From the NCBI GenBank assembly GCA_004369085.1, contig ML210163.1, positions 1 through 64,000 of the forward strand: a DNA stretch of 64,000 nt. The letters run 5' to 3'. The notes below the pieces were generated by a model. That model saw only the letters and a program-made list of their open reading frames with translations. It ran no database searches and was not told the DNA's origin. Positions 47,560 to 57,853 of the stretch are shown here, piece after piece; positions within the stretch are counted from its first letter, which is position 1, and each line of letters starts with the position of its first letter. Source of the stretch: Coprinopsis marcescibilis (taxonomy: Eukaryota > Basidiomycota > Agaricomycetes > Agaricales > Psathyrellaceae). A program made the position numbers and the translations under genes.

Positions 47560-48160
47560 ATGTTGTCGACCACATTCCGCGCCCTCTCCCTCTTCTCCAT
47601 CTTGGCTTCAACTGCACTCGCAGGGGAGATATGCACATTCGCTGGCACCAACTGTGAAGGACTGTTTGGATGCTGCACGAGCTTAGCTGAGGGTACTTGC
47701 TGTGCTTGGAGGACAGGCACCTCGCTTGGATGGTCGGTTCAAGTGGGCAAGGTTGAGAGCGAAGCTTGGGTCACGACGTTGTCGAGGGATTTGAACTGTT
47801 CAGGCCAACACGGCCTTGGACAAGGCGAGAGTGACGGAAGCGTCTGTAAGTACCCCAATCACCACAATCACAGCGATCGTGATTGCTTAATTGGTCGATA
47901 CAGGCGTTAGCGTAGAAGAGGGCACGACCAACTTCAACTCTGGCAAGTGGGTGTCGGCTACCTTGCAAGGACGCAGTGAGGAGGCCCACCACGCCGAGAC
48001 GGGTGCTTGTGCGACTCCTGATGTGATTGGATATTCGACGCCCAATGGCATCCAGCACTTAATCAAGGTTCCGGAGGGCGAAGGGCAGCTGGAATATATC
48101 ACGCAGTTGGCAGAGGCTCAGGACTTTGATGCTCTTTCTCGATACGCCCACTACGCGTAA
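47560..48160 (+). CDS. small secreted cysteine-containing protein
   Basis: Two exons, 47560-47845 and 47904-48160, join in phase for 180 residues. The signal peptide (L-S-L-F-S-I-L-A-S-T-A-L-A) ends near residue 21. The mature N-terminus is Cys-rich (C-T-F-A-G-T-N-C...G-C-C...T-C-C), and two more Cys follow in the middle of the protein. The C-terminus is acidic and helical. It belongs to no family I recognise. Small secreted cysteine-rich proteins of this kind are common in basidiomycetes. Confidence 0.65.
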
Positions 48161-48314
48161 ATGATTATCGTCCTGCGTTCCACGCCGACAGTTAGACTAG
48201 GGAATTGGATGTTAAAAGGACTTTGAATTCACCTCAGTTTTACGTTTTTGGATGTGTACCTGTGCGTCCAACCAGAAGATGCACACCAGCTTCAATTCAA
48301 TCAAAACCGAGACA

Positions 48315-48869
48315 TTAAACCGGAGGCTTGACTATTCCATTGCTTAGTTTATAGTACACGATTGAAGCGTCTTCAGATGTGATTGCCAGGTAGATGTCTT
48401 CCGTGTTCAGTCGATGAAATGCTCCTTTCAGACTGCACAATTCGTCTGGTTAGCCTCGCTTATGCGTAGATGTAGAAATTGGGCGACGTACACTTGAAAA
48501 GACAGAACCTCAGACAGCGAGCATGGGACGGCGTAGGAAAATTCGAGTTGGAAACCGCCTCCTTCGTCTAGACCCAATTTCCTTCGACCACGTATGGCCC
48601 CCCTCGAGTACTCCTCTCCCAGATCTATCACTTCTATATCAGCCCATTCCTGAGCTATAGTCTTTAGGTCAGAGAGATGCTTCAACCACCAAAAGAATAC
48701 TTTTTACTCACCGTATGTGATATCGTTGTAGGTCTGGAACAGGCTTGCCCCTGCCGTTGGGTATTTTCTCAGCAGGCCGCTGATGGCGGAGTACTAAGCC
48801 GCTTGTTAGCTCGCGGGATCCCAGAGTTCAAGGGAGTTGGTCGTAACATACAGATGGATGCGATTCCAT
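48315..48869 (-). CDS. SEN15: tRNA-splicing endonuclease subunit Sen15
   Basis: Four exons, 48869-48852 (18 nt), 48793-48712, 48654-48492 and 48432-48315, join in phase for 126 residues, matching yeast Sen15 in length. The order fits the family: an N-terminal helix Y-S-A-I-S-G-L-L-R-K-Y, the W-A-D-I-E-V strand, the A-V-P-C-S-L-S-E-V-L segment, and the end Y-L-A-I-T-S-E-D-A-S-I-V-Y-Y-K-L-S-N-G-I-V-K-P. Sen15 pairs with Sen34 in the heterotetramer that removes introns from pre-tRNAs in eukaryotes. An intron-bearing tRNA gene lies 17 kb away. The last two splice choices were guided by phase and the conserved end. Confidence 0.75.
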
Positions 48870-48904
48870 TGTTAATCGTCTAGATTAGTCTCAGAAGAAA
48901 TTGC

Positions 48905-48992
48905 CTGCGTTGTGAGGGATTCGAACCGCCGCTGACAAATAATGATGTGAGCAGTATCGCCACCCCCTGATTCCGTGCTTACGACTCAGAAC
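48905..48992 (-). pseudogene. tRNA-like relic
   Basis: The minus strand has a perfect B-box GGTTCGAATCC with a mostly paired T stem. Imperfect acceptor-like ends TGAGTCGT and ACAACGCA match at 5 of 7 pairs. The D arm and anticodon arm are not convincing. It may be a decayed tRNA gene or a tRNA-derived repeat. Confidence 0.3.
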
Positions 48993-49110
48993 AGCTTTGC
49001 AATGTTTTGAGCGCCCATGACAACTCGGAGGCTGATGCACGATGACTCGGGCGCACCTTGGCTGCATTTATAGCCTCAAAGCTAATCATCATGCCTAACG
49101 TGACTTGAGC

Positions 49111-49844
49111 ATGCCTTCCATCGACTTTTCGCAAACGCCCCTTGCAAGTAATTACTCCGGCTTTTACGCCAAAGTTCTGGACGATGTGTTCACGCTGGAC
49201 GAGTGCAAAGAGTTTATGAAGCTACCAGCAGAGTGGTTACCGGCAGGACTCAGCACCTCTGGTCCTACACAAACTGTACACCGGAACTTTCGAAATAGCG
49301 ACCGATGTCTGGTGTTCGACAAGCGAACCGCGGACAAGATCTTCGAGCGTCTCTTCCGGCTTGTACAGGAGATTCACGAGATAGCCCCGACTGGAGGGTA
49401 CGGTCTCATCACGGGAAAGGCTGGCAGAAAGCAGGGTCCGACTTGGAAGCTCGTTGAGTACGTTGAACTCATGTACTTTCTTATATTTGCGGGCTAAACA
49501 TTCTTTTTTGAAGAGTCAACGAACGGTTGAGTTTCCTTCGATACGGGCCCGGACACTACTTTAAGCCGCATTGCGACGGCCTTATTGACCGCGAGGACGT
49601 CCAGCAGAAATCCTTCGTCACCCTCCATCTCTACCTTAACGAGACGGATGAGGATGGCACCATACTCAAAGGCGGCGCCACCAGGTTTTGGACGCCAGAC
49701 AAGAAATATTTTATGGATGTGGAGCCGAAGGTTGGACGAGTGCTGATATTCCAACAAAGAATGTTGGTGCACAGTGGAGAAGAAGTAGTAGATGGTATTA
49801 AATACACGATGCGAAGCGATTTCATGTTCCAGCAGGTTTCATGA
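49111..49844 (+). CDS. 2-oxoglutarate/Fe(II)-dependent dioxygenase (prolyl-4-hydroxylase-like)
   Basis: Two exons, 49111-49457 and 49514-49844, join in phase for 225 residues. The double-stranded beta-helix core shows the iron-binding H-x-D (F-K-P-H-C-D-G), the distal His (M-L-V-H-S-G-E-E-V), and an Arg 13 residues later (T-M-R-S-D-F-M) expected to bind 2-oxoglutarate. R-Y-G-P-G-H-Y-F-K-P-H is typical of prolyl hydroxylase-like members. No signal peptide is seen, so a cytosolic or nuclear role is likely. The substrate is unknown. The ATG at 49111 is used because the open frame starts just upstream without another ATG. Confidence 0.8.
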
Positions 49845-50851
49845 GTTGAATTTTTGGTTCTGGTCGAGATTTCTGCCTCGTTAGCAGCACATGTCGCATA
49901 GTGCCTCGCAAGGGCATACTAACGCAATTGGTCAGTATCCAATGTATCCCCTCACTGACTCACATCCGTCCACTTACAAACAACGTCCAAAACACAGTTA
50001 CAAGTATCCTGTAGCACAAATTCCGATGAGGATGATTTAGCGATCACAAATATTATAACCAACCCGTAGAAATCCTCGTAATAGGATTAGACACAAGTAG
50101 TCATTTTGGACTACAATTTGTTTGCCGCTCACCTGTGCAAGAGGAGCAGCCGAACATCATCAAGGAACAATTCTGGCGACTCTGGTTATATACGCAAGTT
50201 GATTTCAGGGATAAGCTTACCTCTCCAGTCCCCCACCTCGGATTATCAATGCGCCTTCATTCGCGTCGGCGTCTTTCCCGGTCTGTGCTACAGCTGCAAC
50301 CTCAGGCTATCAGCGCTTCAGCTCTAAAAGTATCCGACGACCAATCGTCACACGCTCACTCATTTCTGGGGCCGCGTGTGGCTGGACAATGGTCGAAGAA
50401 TCAGTCGAAGGGTACATTTCTCTGTGCAGCTGATCAAGGGAAGGCGTCAAGAAAGCTGGTTCGTGGTAAGGCTTATTTAATGTATCTACAGCGGCTCGCA
50501 TCAATTTCAATTCCAGCTACACAATCTCATTCAAAATAGGACTAGAAAAACGGACATGCGTGACTGTTTAGGGGCACCATTAATGGTCCCTGGTCTAAAG
50601 TTTACATGGCGATGTATTAAAAGAGGAGCTCGCATGGGAAGCCTGGTGTAGAGACCTCAAATTAAAGCCTGTCGTAGTGTCCATGATTCCACACTCACAT
50701 AAAATATCTGCGAAGCACTCGCAGCACCCCTGAAAAGAAACCTCAGTCAGCCTCCTCTGTACTACTTATCACAGGAAGTCTTACTTCGCAACATTCTATC
50801 GGTGAAGCTTTGGTCAGCAAAGAGGCTACTGTTATGGTCTGTACGACATAC
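49845..50851. other. intergenic, possible 3' end of CYSTM-like gene
   Basis: No independent gene seen. The minus strand near 50660-50730 encodes cysteine-rich residues (C-C-E-C-F-A-D-I-L-C), which look like the tail of the small membrane protein at 50852-51153. I could not splice it in frame. Confidence 0.35.
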
Positions 50852-51153
50852 CGCAGCATAAGAAGCACGCGATGAGTCCCAGGAAGCAATCCTGATGCCA
50901 AACGCAGAATGAGAAGTGATCAACTGTACGAATGCACAATTTGCTACTGACCTTTCCACCGCCACCACCACGGAGACGAGCTGCCTTGTTCTGTTCTTCG
51001 GCGGCTGGAGTCTCTACGCCCCCGGTAGCGCCTGTCGTTAAGCGAGATATTTGAGGTGCTAAAACCAAAATGTGAACCGCTCCTCGTACTCATGACAATT
51101 GCCGCAGAGGGCTGTTCATTGATCGATCGCTGTCCTTCTCTTTCTTGCGGCAT
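50852..51153 (-). CDS. small CYSTM-like membrane protein, 3' end unresolved
   Basis: Exons 51153-51090, 51058-50952 and 50891-50852 join in phase and read a short polar N-terminus, the basic A-R-L-R-G-G-G-G-G-K stretch, and then D-C-F-L-G-L-I-A-C-F-L-C-C. That combination matches the cysteine-rich transmembrane (CYSTM) proteins common in fungi, small tail-anchored proteins linked to stress tolerance. The Cys-rich end probably continues around 50660-50730, but the final junction does not keep frame in my reading. The first intron would be only 31 nt, so the N-terminus is also uncertain. Confidence 0.5.
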
Positions 51154-51415
51154 TATGTGGTGGTTGGGGAGAGGTAGAGGTAGGGCAAGTAAAGGAAGAT
51201 GTGGTGAGGACGACATACATACCAGTCTGGCCGTCAGGACATAATGGCCTTCGAAACAACTCGGACAAACAAGGTCCAACTTAAGCGCTCGTGACGACTT
51301 TGAATGATCTTCCTACTTCAGATCTCGACTGAGAATCTAATTCCCTATCTAATAAGTACAAAGAGTAAAGAATTAATACAATATGAAACATTGATAGGAG
51401 CCAGTATGCCTACTT

Positions 51416-52815
51416 TCAACTTGGTCTCGTAAAATAAGTGAGCAAGTCGTCTATGAGTTGTTCCCTAATAGCGCTGATCCTCTCGAACGCGTCCATCGTA
51501 CAAGGCACACATATCGAAGTCATCGCCGGAAGCTTGGACTTTGCACATCGCATCATATATCTCAAACGCCCTAGGACATCCACTGAACAGATACGCGGGT
51601 CTTGCTCCGCCTTTGAGCTTGCGTATGTCCACGTCCTCTTCCATGATGAATGACAAGCCTCGGGCGTTAAGCATTCGCCCACGTGTAGTCTCGGCGGGAT
51701 GGATTGGATTTGCCCCCAGAGCAAGAGGAGCTCTTTCGAAGCTGATAGAATCGCCTCTCTTCTGCCTGAATCAGACGCGGAATGTCGCTCCTCCGTGGAA
51801 TGGGGCTCGGCTTCACCGCATGAAACTAGCTCCCGATAATATGTGACGCCCAAAAGTCGCCCCAATGAAAACGTCTCGGCAACTTCTCTGATAGGGCCGT
51901 AGTCCAGACCTGACCACAGTATTCTAGAAATAAGCTTCTGGGAAACCAGCTGCAGAATCTCACACTGGCCAGTGATAGCAGCCAGACGAAGAGTTCGGGC
52001 GCATATTTCTGCTGACTCGTAGGAGATGAAGCCTTTCGCGTCCTTCACAAGTCGGCATATCCGCTCCAATGCCCAGGACTCATACGATTCAATGCAGTAC
52101 TTGCTTGCCAGCTCTGCGATGTTTAGAAGGCGCTCTAAAGGCACTTCCTGATTTCCTGCCTGTCCGTAGAGGCAAAAACTCGTTGGCCTGTTGTACCAGA
52201 ATCACAAGTGAGAAAACGAAGTGCAGTTTGGTCCTGGTAGACTCACGGAGAGTAGAGGGCCCAAAGGAGATCTCTGATCTGCGTAGGGTCGTCATAGAGA
52301 GGGATGGCGCTGTGGTCAGTTGAACCATCTTCCATCCCCTCTTCACAAGGCAGGCTGAGCATGTCTCTAAATGCCGAGGCTTCTCGCATAAGCAGACAAC
52401 GATGGATCTATACTAAGTCAGTTTCAATAATCGTGGATACACGAGGCAGGTATGAAGCACGTACCCTGAACAACGTGTTTCCTACTCTGAATGTACACAG
52501 CCCTTCTCCCGAATCGGGCTGGTAGTATTTGGGATCTGGCGTGGCTTTCGATTCGTGCCTTAGGTGCTGATTGGCAGATGTGACGGTATATTCCTGTGAC
52601 GATTTGACAGAATCGTTGGAATGTTGGTTGACAGAGTCGCCGGAGCTAGGGTCTTGGGACTTGGACACAGCGGTGCTGCCATATGTTGAAGCATCACCTT
52701 TCGAAGCATTGGTACACAAGTCAGCTTCGCCCAGTCGCATCGATCCACGCCTCCACATTCGACTGAGATATCGTAATTTTTGAATCGGATTGAAGATGTG
52801 TAGAGTCGAAACCAT
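51416..52815 (-). CDS. BTB/POZ domain protein (copy 2)
   Basis: Three exons, 52815-52465, 52407-52247 and 52187-51416, join in phase for 427 residues. After about 90 polar residues comes the BTB segment (Y-Y-Q-P-D-S-G-E-G-L-C-T-F-R-V-G-N-T-L-F-R, then I-H-R-C-L-L-M-R-E-A-S-A-F and L-L-W-A-L-Y-S-P). Next are helical repeats L-L-N-I-A-E-L-A-S-K-Y-C-I-E-S-Y-E-S-W-A-L, mirrored in the gene at 29860-31397. A domain with C-H-S-S-W and V-D-V-L-G-R-L occurs in both. Shared intron positions confirm common descent. It may be a cullin-3 adaptor, by analogy only. Confidence 0.8.
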
Positions 52816-54457
52816 TGCTGAAGAATATGCCTGAGGCTTCTGTCAGCTTTGAGAAGGCGAAAGGCGTCGGGGGTGAAGATGATAGAGGTGGAAAGAGGAG
52901 GATGTCAGGCATCTCGCGTTGAACAGGACACCAATCTTATGTGCTCAAGCCATGCTGCATAACTGATGGGAGGCGTTTTGAAATCTATCACTATCACCCA
53001 CCCCAGTTCATGGCCTTAACCGAGACTAGCACGGGAGGGCCGAACATGCATCAGGCTGGGGTATCAGACACGTGGCGGGCTGAAAAGGTCGATATGCGCG
53101 TTACCTACGTTGGATGATAACTCGAGTATATGTACGCTGATTCAGACCAGCACAAGAGGAAACATTCTTGCGGTGACGACGACATGGTGTATTGTCGAAG
53201 CGTGAGCGCTTTAGACTCGCAGTATATACGCACTCCACTCGGTGGCGTATCGATCGTGTGCGGCGGTGTGAGTGAATTAGAAGTTTTCTGTTTGATGCGC
53301 CTCGTCAAGCTCAAAAGGTCCCTCAATTCACGTTGTACAGTTGCTATTCGGAGCTATTCATCCTAGAAGCAGGTTGCTGAAGCCTCAAAGCCAAGACTTT
53401 CGGCAGGTAAATTCATCCAGGTATGCCAAATTTCTCGTCACTGGCTCTTTTTGACGTTCATACGCTCACAACTCCACAAGTAGGCTCAACAGCACAGAGG
53501 GGAGTTGTGCTTCGTTTCACAGTACTTTGTTCAAAGCTCGGACGCCATGAATACACAATAGGACGGCACAATCTTTGTAATATGCTGGCTCGTTTGAGAC
53601 TATCGCCATGATCTTGAGAGCAGATTTCATCACTTTCCTGATCATTCCCTTCAAGCCATCTTAAAAGGCGCCCCTTTGCTGAACATAGAATAGGTGACGC
53701 TCCCAGATTAACAGAAGTGATAACGTCCATGGTTTGAGCATTAAACTTAGTTTGGCGGGCTAGGTGGTGTTATCGCAGCTCTGGCAACTCCGAGGTCCGA
53801 GTCTCGGTGCAGCGGAGAGAACCAAGAAAAGATGAGTTAAATTGGTGCTGGACGTACGTTCAGTTACTTGGTAATTTACTTCTGCGCTGTAATGATTTGT
53901 GGTCCCCTTGCACCACTTTTAAAAATTTCGTCCGTGCCCGGACCTTCACAACCGGTTGTCAGTTACTAGTTTACTTTTACACTATGGGGATTTGGCGTTG
54001 TTCATACCTATTTCGTCTGTGCTTAGACCTTTCGGCCAGCTCACTACTGTGCCACTTATGCCTGCGCGCCAAGTCACAGAGTATTCGCCATCACTACCGT
54101 TTTAATTGCCTGTTATGGTAAGTTATCCAGAGTATCGGTCCAATTGCACTGGAGATCCTTCCTCATTTGTTAATAAACGGTTGACCTTAGCTTGGGGCTC
54201 GTTGCCGCGCATGGCCCAGTGTAGTATACCTTGCGGTTGCCTCTAACCAATCCACCGGGGTTTCAAGCGCTATAAGAGCGGGCTCGTTCTTCTCCTAAGT
54301 CCTCACCACTCCCAGTTCTCTCCAGCGAGTCTCATCTCCAGTCAATCCCCGTCTCACATAAGTACTCTGAGAACCTAGAAGCCTACAGCCTATTATTATC
54401 TTCAACTCATCTTGAATAGACACCGCACCAGCTATTAAAAGCCCCTATTGTCCAACG
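52816..54457. other. intergenic with a tRNA-like stem
   Basis: No gene supported over 1.6 kb. At about 53758-53818 (+) there is a stem-loop CCGAG-GTCCGAGT-CTCGG resembling a T arm with an imperfect B-box. It follows GTGGTGTTATCGCAGCTC, which is similar in layout to the tRNA-like relic near 48.9 kb. The last 300 bp should be the promoter of the zinc-finger gene. Confidence 0.35.
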
Positions 54458-56359
54458 ATGCCTCCTACTAGACACGCTACTGGTATCCGTGCCGCCAAAA
54501 CCAGCTCAAACCGATCAGTAAGTTTTCAATTGTTCTCCCTCTTTTTTCCATTGGTCGCTTATGTTTTTGCTTGCTTAGATCAAAGCCAACTTGGCGCAGA
54601 ACAAGAACCCATTGGAATGTGAGTTATGCGGCATAATGCTGTCACGCATATGGGATGTACCCCGCCACATGAAGACGCATACAAATACCAAGTAAGTCGG
54701 CCTGAAGCTCTTTTATGTAATCTGTAGAGCCGGTCTCTAACTACCACTCTATTGACAGGGACTATGTCTGCACCTGGGAAGGATGTGACTACCGTGCTGT
54801 CCAGAAGGGGAACCTGAAAGTACATGTTCGCCAAAAACATACATTCGAAACCTTACTGTGCCCTGAAGAAGTTTGCATTCATAATTTTTCGACCGCAGAT
54901 CCAAGTAGCCTGACTCGCCATCGCAGGAGGAAACACGGATTCGTCCCGCAAAAGCGAGCTAAGACAAGGGAGCCTAATAAGCGCCAGCCCGACGACATCA
55001 TTGGCACGCTTGAAGTTGAAGATGGCACCATAAGCGTTGATATGAACGACGATGAGGCCGCTGATGATGATGCTCTAAGCAATGATATGATGGTTACGAA
55101 CGATGCATTATACAACAGCTCAGTCTATACAGCCGAGTCACCAGCTATTCTCGGATTGTCTAACCCAATGTCTCCTCCTATTGGGCAAACAACTGGTGCT
55201 GCTGCAACCGGCTCAATACAGATAGTAAGTTCTCAATTGTTCTCCCTCTTTTGCCATCGGTCACTTATGTTTTTATTTGCTTAGATCAACGCCGGCAAGA
55301 ACCCATTGCAATGTGAGTTATGCGGCATAGTGCTGTCACGCATATGGGATGTAACCCGCCACATGAAGACGCATACAAATACCAAGTAAGTCAGCCTGAA
55401 GCTCTTTTATGTAATCTGTAGAGCCGGTCGCTAACTACCACACTATTAACAGGGACTATGTCTGCACCTGGGAAGGATGTGACTACCGTGCTGCCCAGAA
55501 GGGGAACCTGAAAGTACATGTTCGCCGAAAACATACATTCGAAACCTTACTGTGCCCTGAAGAAGGTTGCATTCATAATTTCTCGACCGTAGATCCAAGT
55601 AGTCTGTTTCGCCATCGCAAGAGGAAACACGGATTCGTCCCTCGGCCCCATGCACCCCGAGCTGGACACAGTGTGAGCTGTCCTCCCTTTTCTTTTGTCT
55701 TACCGATCACTTATGTTATCTTGCTTAGACTCCGACTGACCCCAGCTTGATCAAATCCAAGCGACGGAAGACCCAAGTGGAGTGTGAGATATGCAAAAAG
55801 TGCTCTCTTGCAAACGGGCCCTGCTATGGAGGTGCATTCAAAGACCAAGTAAGCCAGCCTGGAGCTCTTGATATCTGTGATACCAGTCGCTAATTACCAT
55901 ACTATTCGCAGAGACTTTGTCTGCACTAGGGAAGGATGCGGTTACTCCTTTCTTAATAACGACCGCCTGGTTGCACACGTTCGCCAACTACATTCCATCC
56001 CGTGCCCCGAGGAAGACTGTGAATACGCTGCCAATGACAAGGACGAGCTCAACTCCCATCGAACAAAGCGCCACGGATACGTCCCGAGGGTCAGTGAACC
56101 CCCATGTGTGGCGTCACCTAAGGAGCCTGAGCGCCAGCCCAATGACATCACTGATATGCTTGAGGTTGAAGGTGGCACTGAAAGCGTTGACATGAACGAC
56201 GATGAGGCCACTGACGATGATTCCTCAAGCGATGATATGAGCATTGATGAGGTCACTGACTCGGACGATGAGGCCACTGACTCGGATGATGATGCTTCGA
56301 GCGATGATATGTGCATTGATGAGGTCACTTCAGATGTCAGAGGACGTTCTCCCTCCTAG
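54458..56359 (+). CDS. C2H2 zinc-finger protein with internal tandem duplication
   Basis: Exons 54458-54517, 54579-54691, 54759-55224, 55285-55385, 55453-55672, 55729-55799 and 55912-56359 give 492 residues. Module 1 has C-x2-C-x12-H-x3-H (C-E-L-C-G...H-M-K-T-H), then C-x4-C-x12-H-x4-H (C-T-W-E-G-C...H-V-R-Q-K-H), then a C-P-E-E-V-C finger. Module 2 (55285-55672) repeats these almost exactly. Module 3 (55729-56090) is diverged, and its first finger has lost both His. Acidic tails (D-D-E-A-T-D-D-D) follow modules 1 and 3. C2H2 arrays usually bind DNA, and acidic tails can activate transcription. The exon ending at 55799 uses a cryptic donor that I chose to keep the frame; the donor matching the other modules gives an early stop. 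Confidence 0.65.
54519..55660 (+). repeat. intragenic direct duplication including introns
   Basis: Segment about 54519-54935 is repeated at about 55226-55640 with only a few differences, including both flanking introns (TTCTCAATTGTTCTCCCTCTTT..., GAAGCTCTTTTATGTAATCTG). A third, more diverged copy follows from about 55675. Near-identity of intron sequence implies a recent duplication or gene conversion. Confidence 0.9.
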
Positions 56360-57853
56360 ACCCTGTTCACTCTAAAATTGAGCGCCCTGACCATAGTCAC
56401 GGCTGTGAGACCCACAACAGCTCTGATTCTATTCACGCTCTTCCGTCCAACCAGCTCGATCGCAGGTCATTTAAGCCAACCTTCTGCCATTCAACAGGCG
56501 CCTTCCATTCGACTTAAGCGCCCTCCCATGGACCCAACTTATAAGCCCAAATAGAGTCTTCTTGGACAGCAGCCCTACCTTATATTACTATTCACCGGCC
56601 CCGATATGTTACCTGTGTGCTTCCTTCCATCTCTCTCGCCACCATCTCACCCTAAGCCTGTATCATCATCGTTATCATTATCCCGTCCTGATCTTCATTT
56701 TAGCGCTTCATCGCTGCATTACCAGCCTTAGACACCATCGACCCTCATTAATAATTTCCTAGAGACAGTTTCAGTTTTACACCTTTTAGATCTGCCGGAT
56801 CTTGCTTCTCCTATCTATCACTCTCGTCATCTTCTGTAGCACTAGCCCCTGACTTAGACGTCATTTGCATTTCGCATATATCATATACCAAACTATTCTT
56901 AACATCTTCGAGCTCTCATCCTCAACGCGTGAAAAGGTCAGAGACCTTATTAATACTGGGGAAATCTCCTGCATGAACTTGCGTCAATTAAGTAACGTTG
57001 ACAGTTCAAAATGAACGAAAAGTCGCACTCTGAGTACCCGGCAGTACCGGCGTTGATAATTTGCAACACCGAATGCACATACGGGCGTCCATTATATGAA
57101 CACAACTCACACACTCAGCTTTGTCAGTCCTACAGACTCCTACTACTTTCCCCAGCACAGAGGGGCGGGCCTTGATTTATACATGTGCGCACTTGTATAG
57201 AACCTTTCGCCGTACCCGCGCAACGCGGAGCCTCAACAACATCGAAAGAAATGCGTAAAATTACAGGAGGATGGGTTGTATGAGGATGATAAACTACGTG
57301 TAGTATACGTCGCGTTCGTTCAATTAAAAGCGAAAAAAAAGGAGAAACACAACAGAGAAACCGAAATCATAAGACATGACTCGAGCCTCTGCCCGATACT
57401 TTTCGTGACGCGTATCCATGAGATACACGGTGCCGTCAAAATACTACTACTACGTGCTGCTGCGTTCGTGATATATATGCCAAAAGAAGAGAAAAACGAG
57501 AAAAAAAAAGAAACTACGCAGATGGTGAGGGGAACAAGAGGTACAAACAATGACGAAGATGAAAATCAGAGGGATGGGTAACGCTGGGATCGAAGATGAC
57601 AATGGATACCCTCTGCGAGCGAGGGAATGTTCGAGGAGGACCAAGAAAGAGGTCAATGTCACAAAATCAACAGGGAAAGAAAGGCTACCAATAAGTTAAG
57701 ACCAGGGTAGAAAATTAGTGTCAATACAAAAAGAAAAGCCGACCAAGCACCAGAGCGCCACCACCAACTAATCAACGCCACATCAGCCATGCACACATGG
57801 ACAAGAACAGATGCAAGGAACTCACGAAAAACAAAACAGGTCTATGCACCTAA
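56360..57853. other. convergent intergenic region
   Basis: 3' flanks of the zinc-finger gene and of the large minus-strand gene. It includes A/G-rich and A-rich tracts near 57320-57530. No gene seen. Confidence 0.45.

Noticed and set aside
48905..48992. A second functional tRNA gene on the minus strand
   Set aside because: The B-box is perfect, but two acceptor pairs and one T-stem pair mismatch, and no anticodon arm could be folded. Kept only as a low-confidence relic.
53758..53818. A tRNA gene on the plus strand
   Set aside because: The T-arm-like stem is good, but the B-box has mismatches and no acceptor stem was found.
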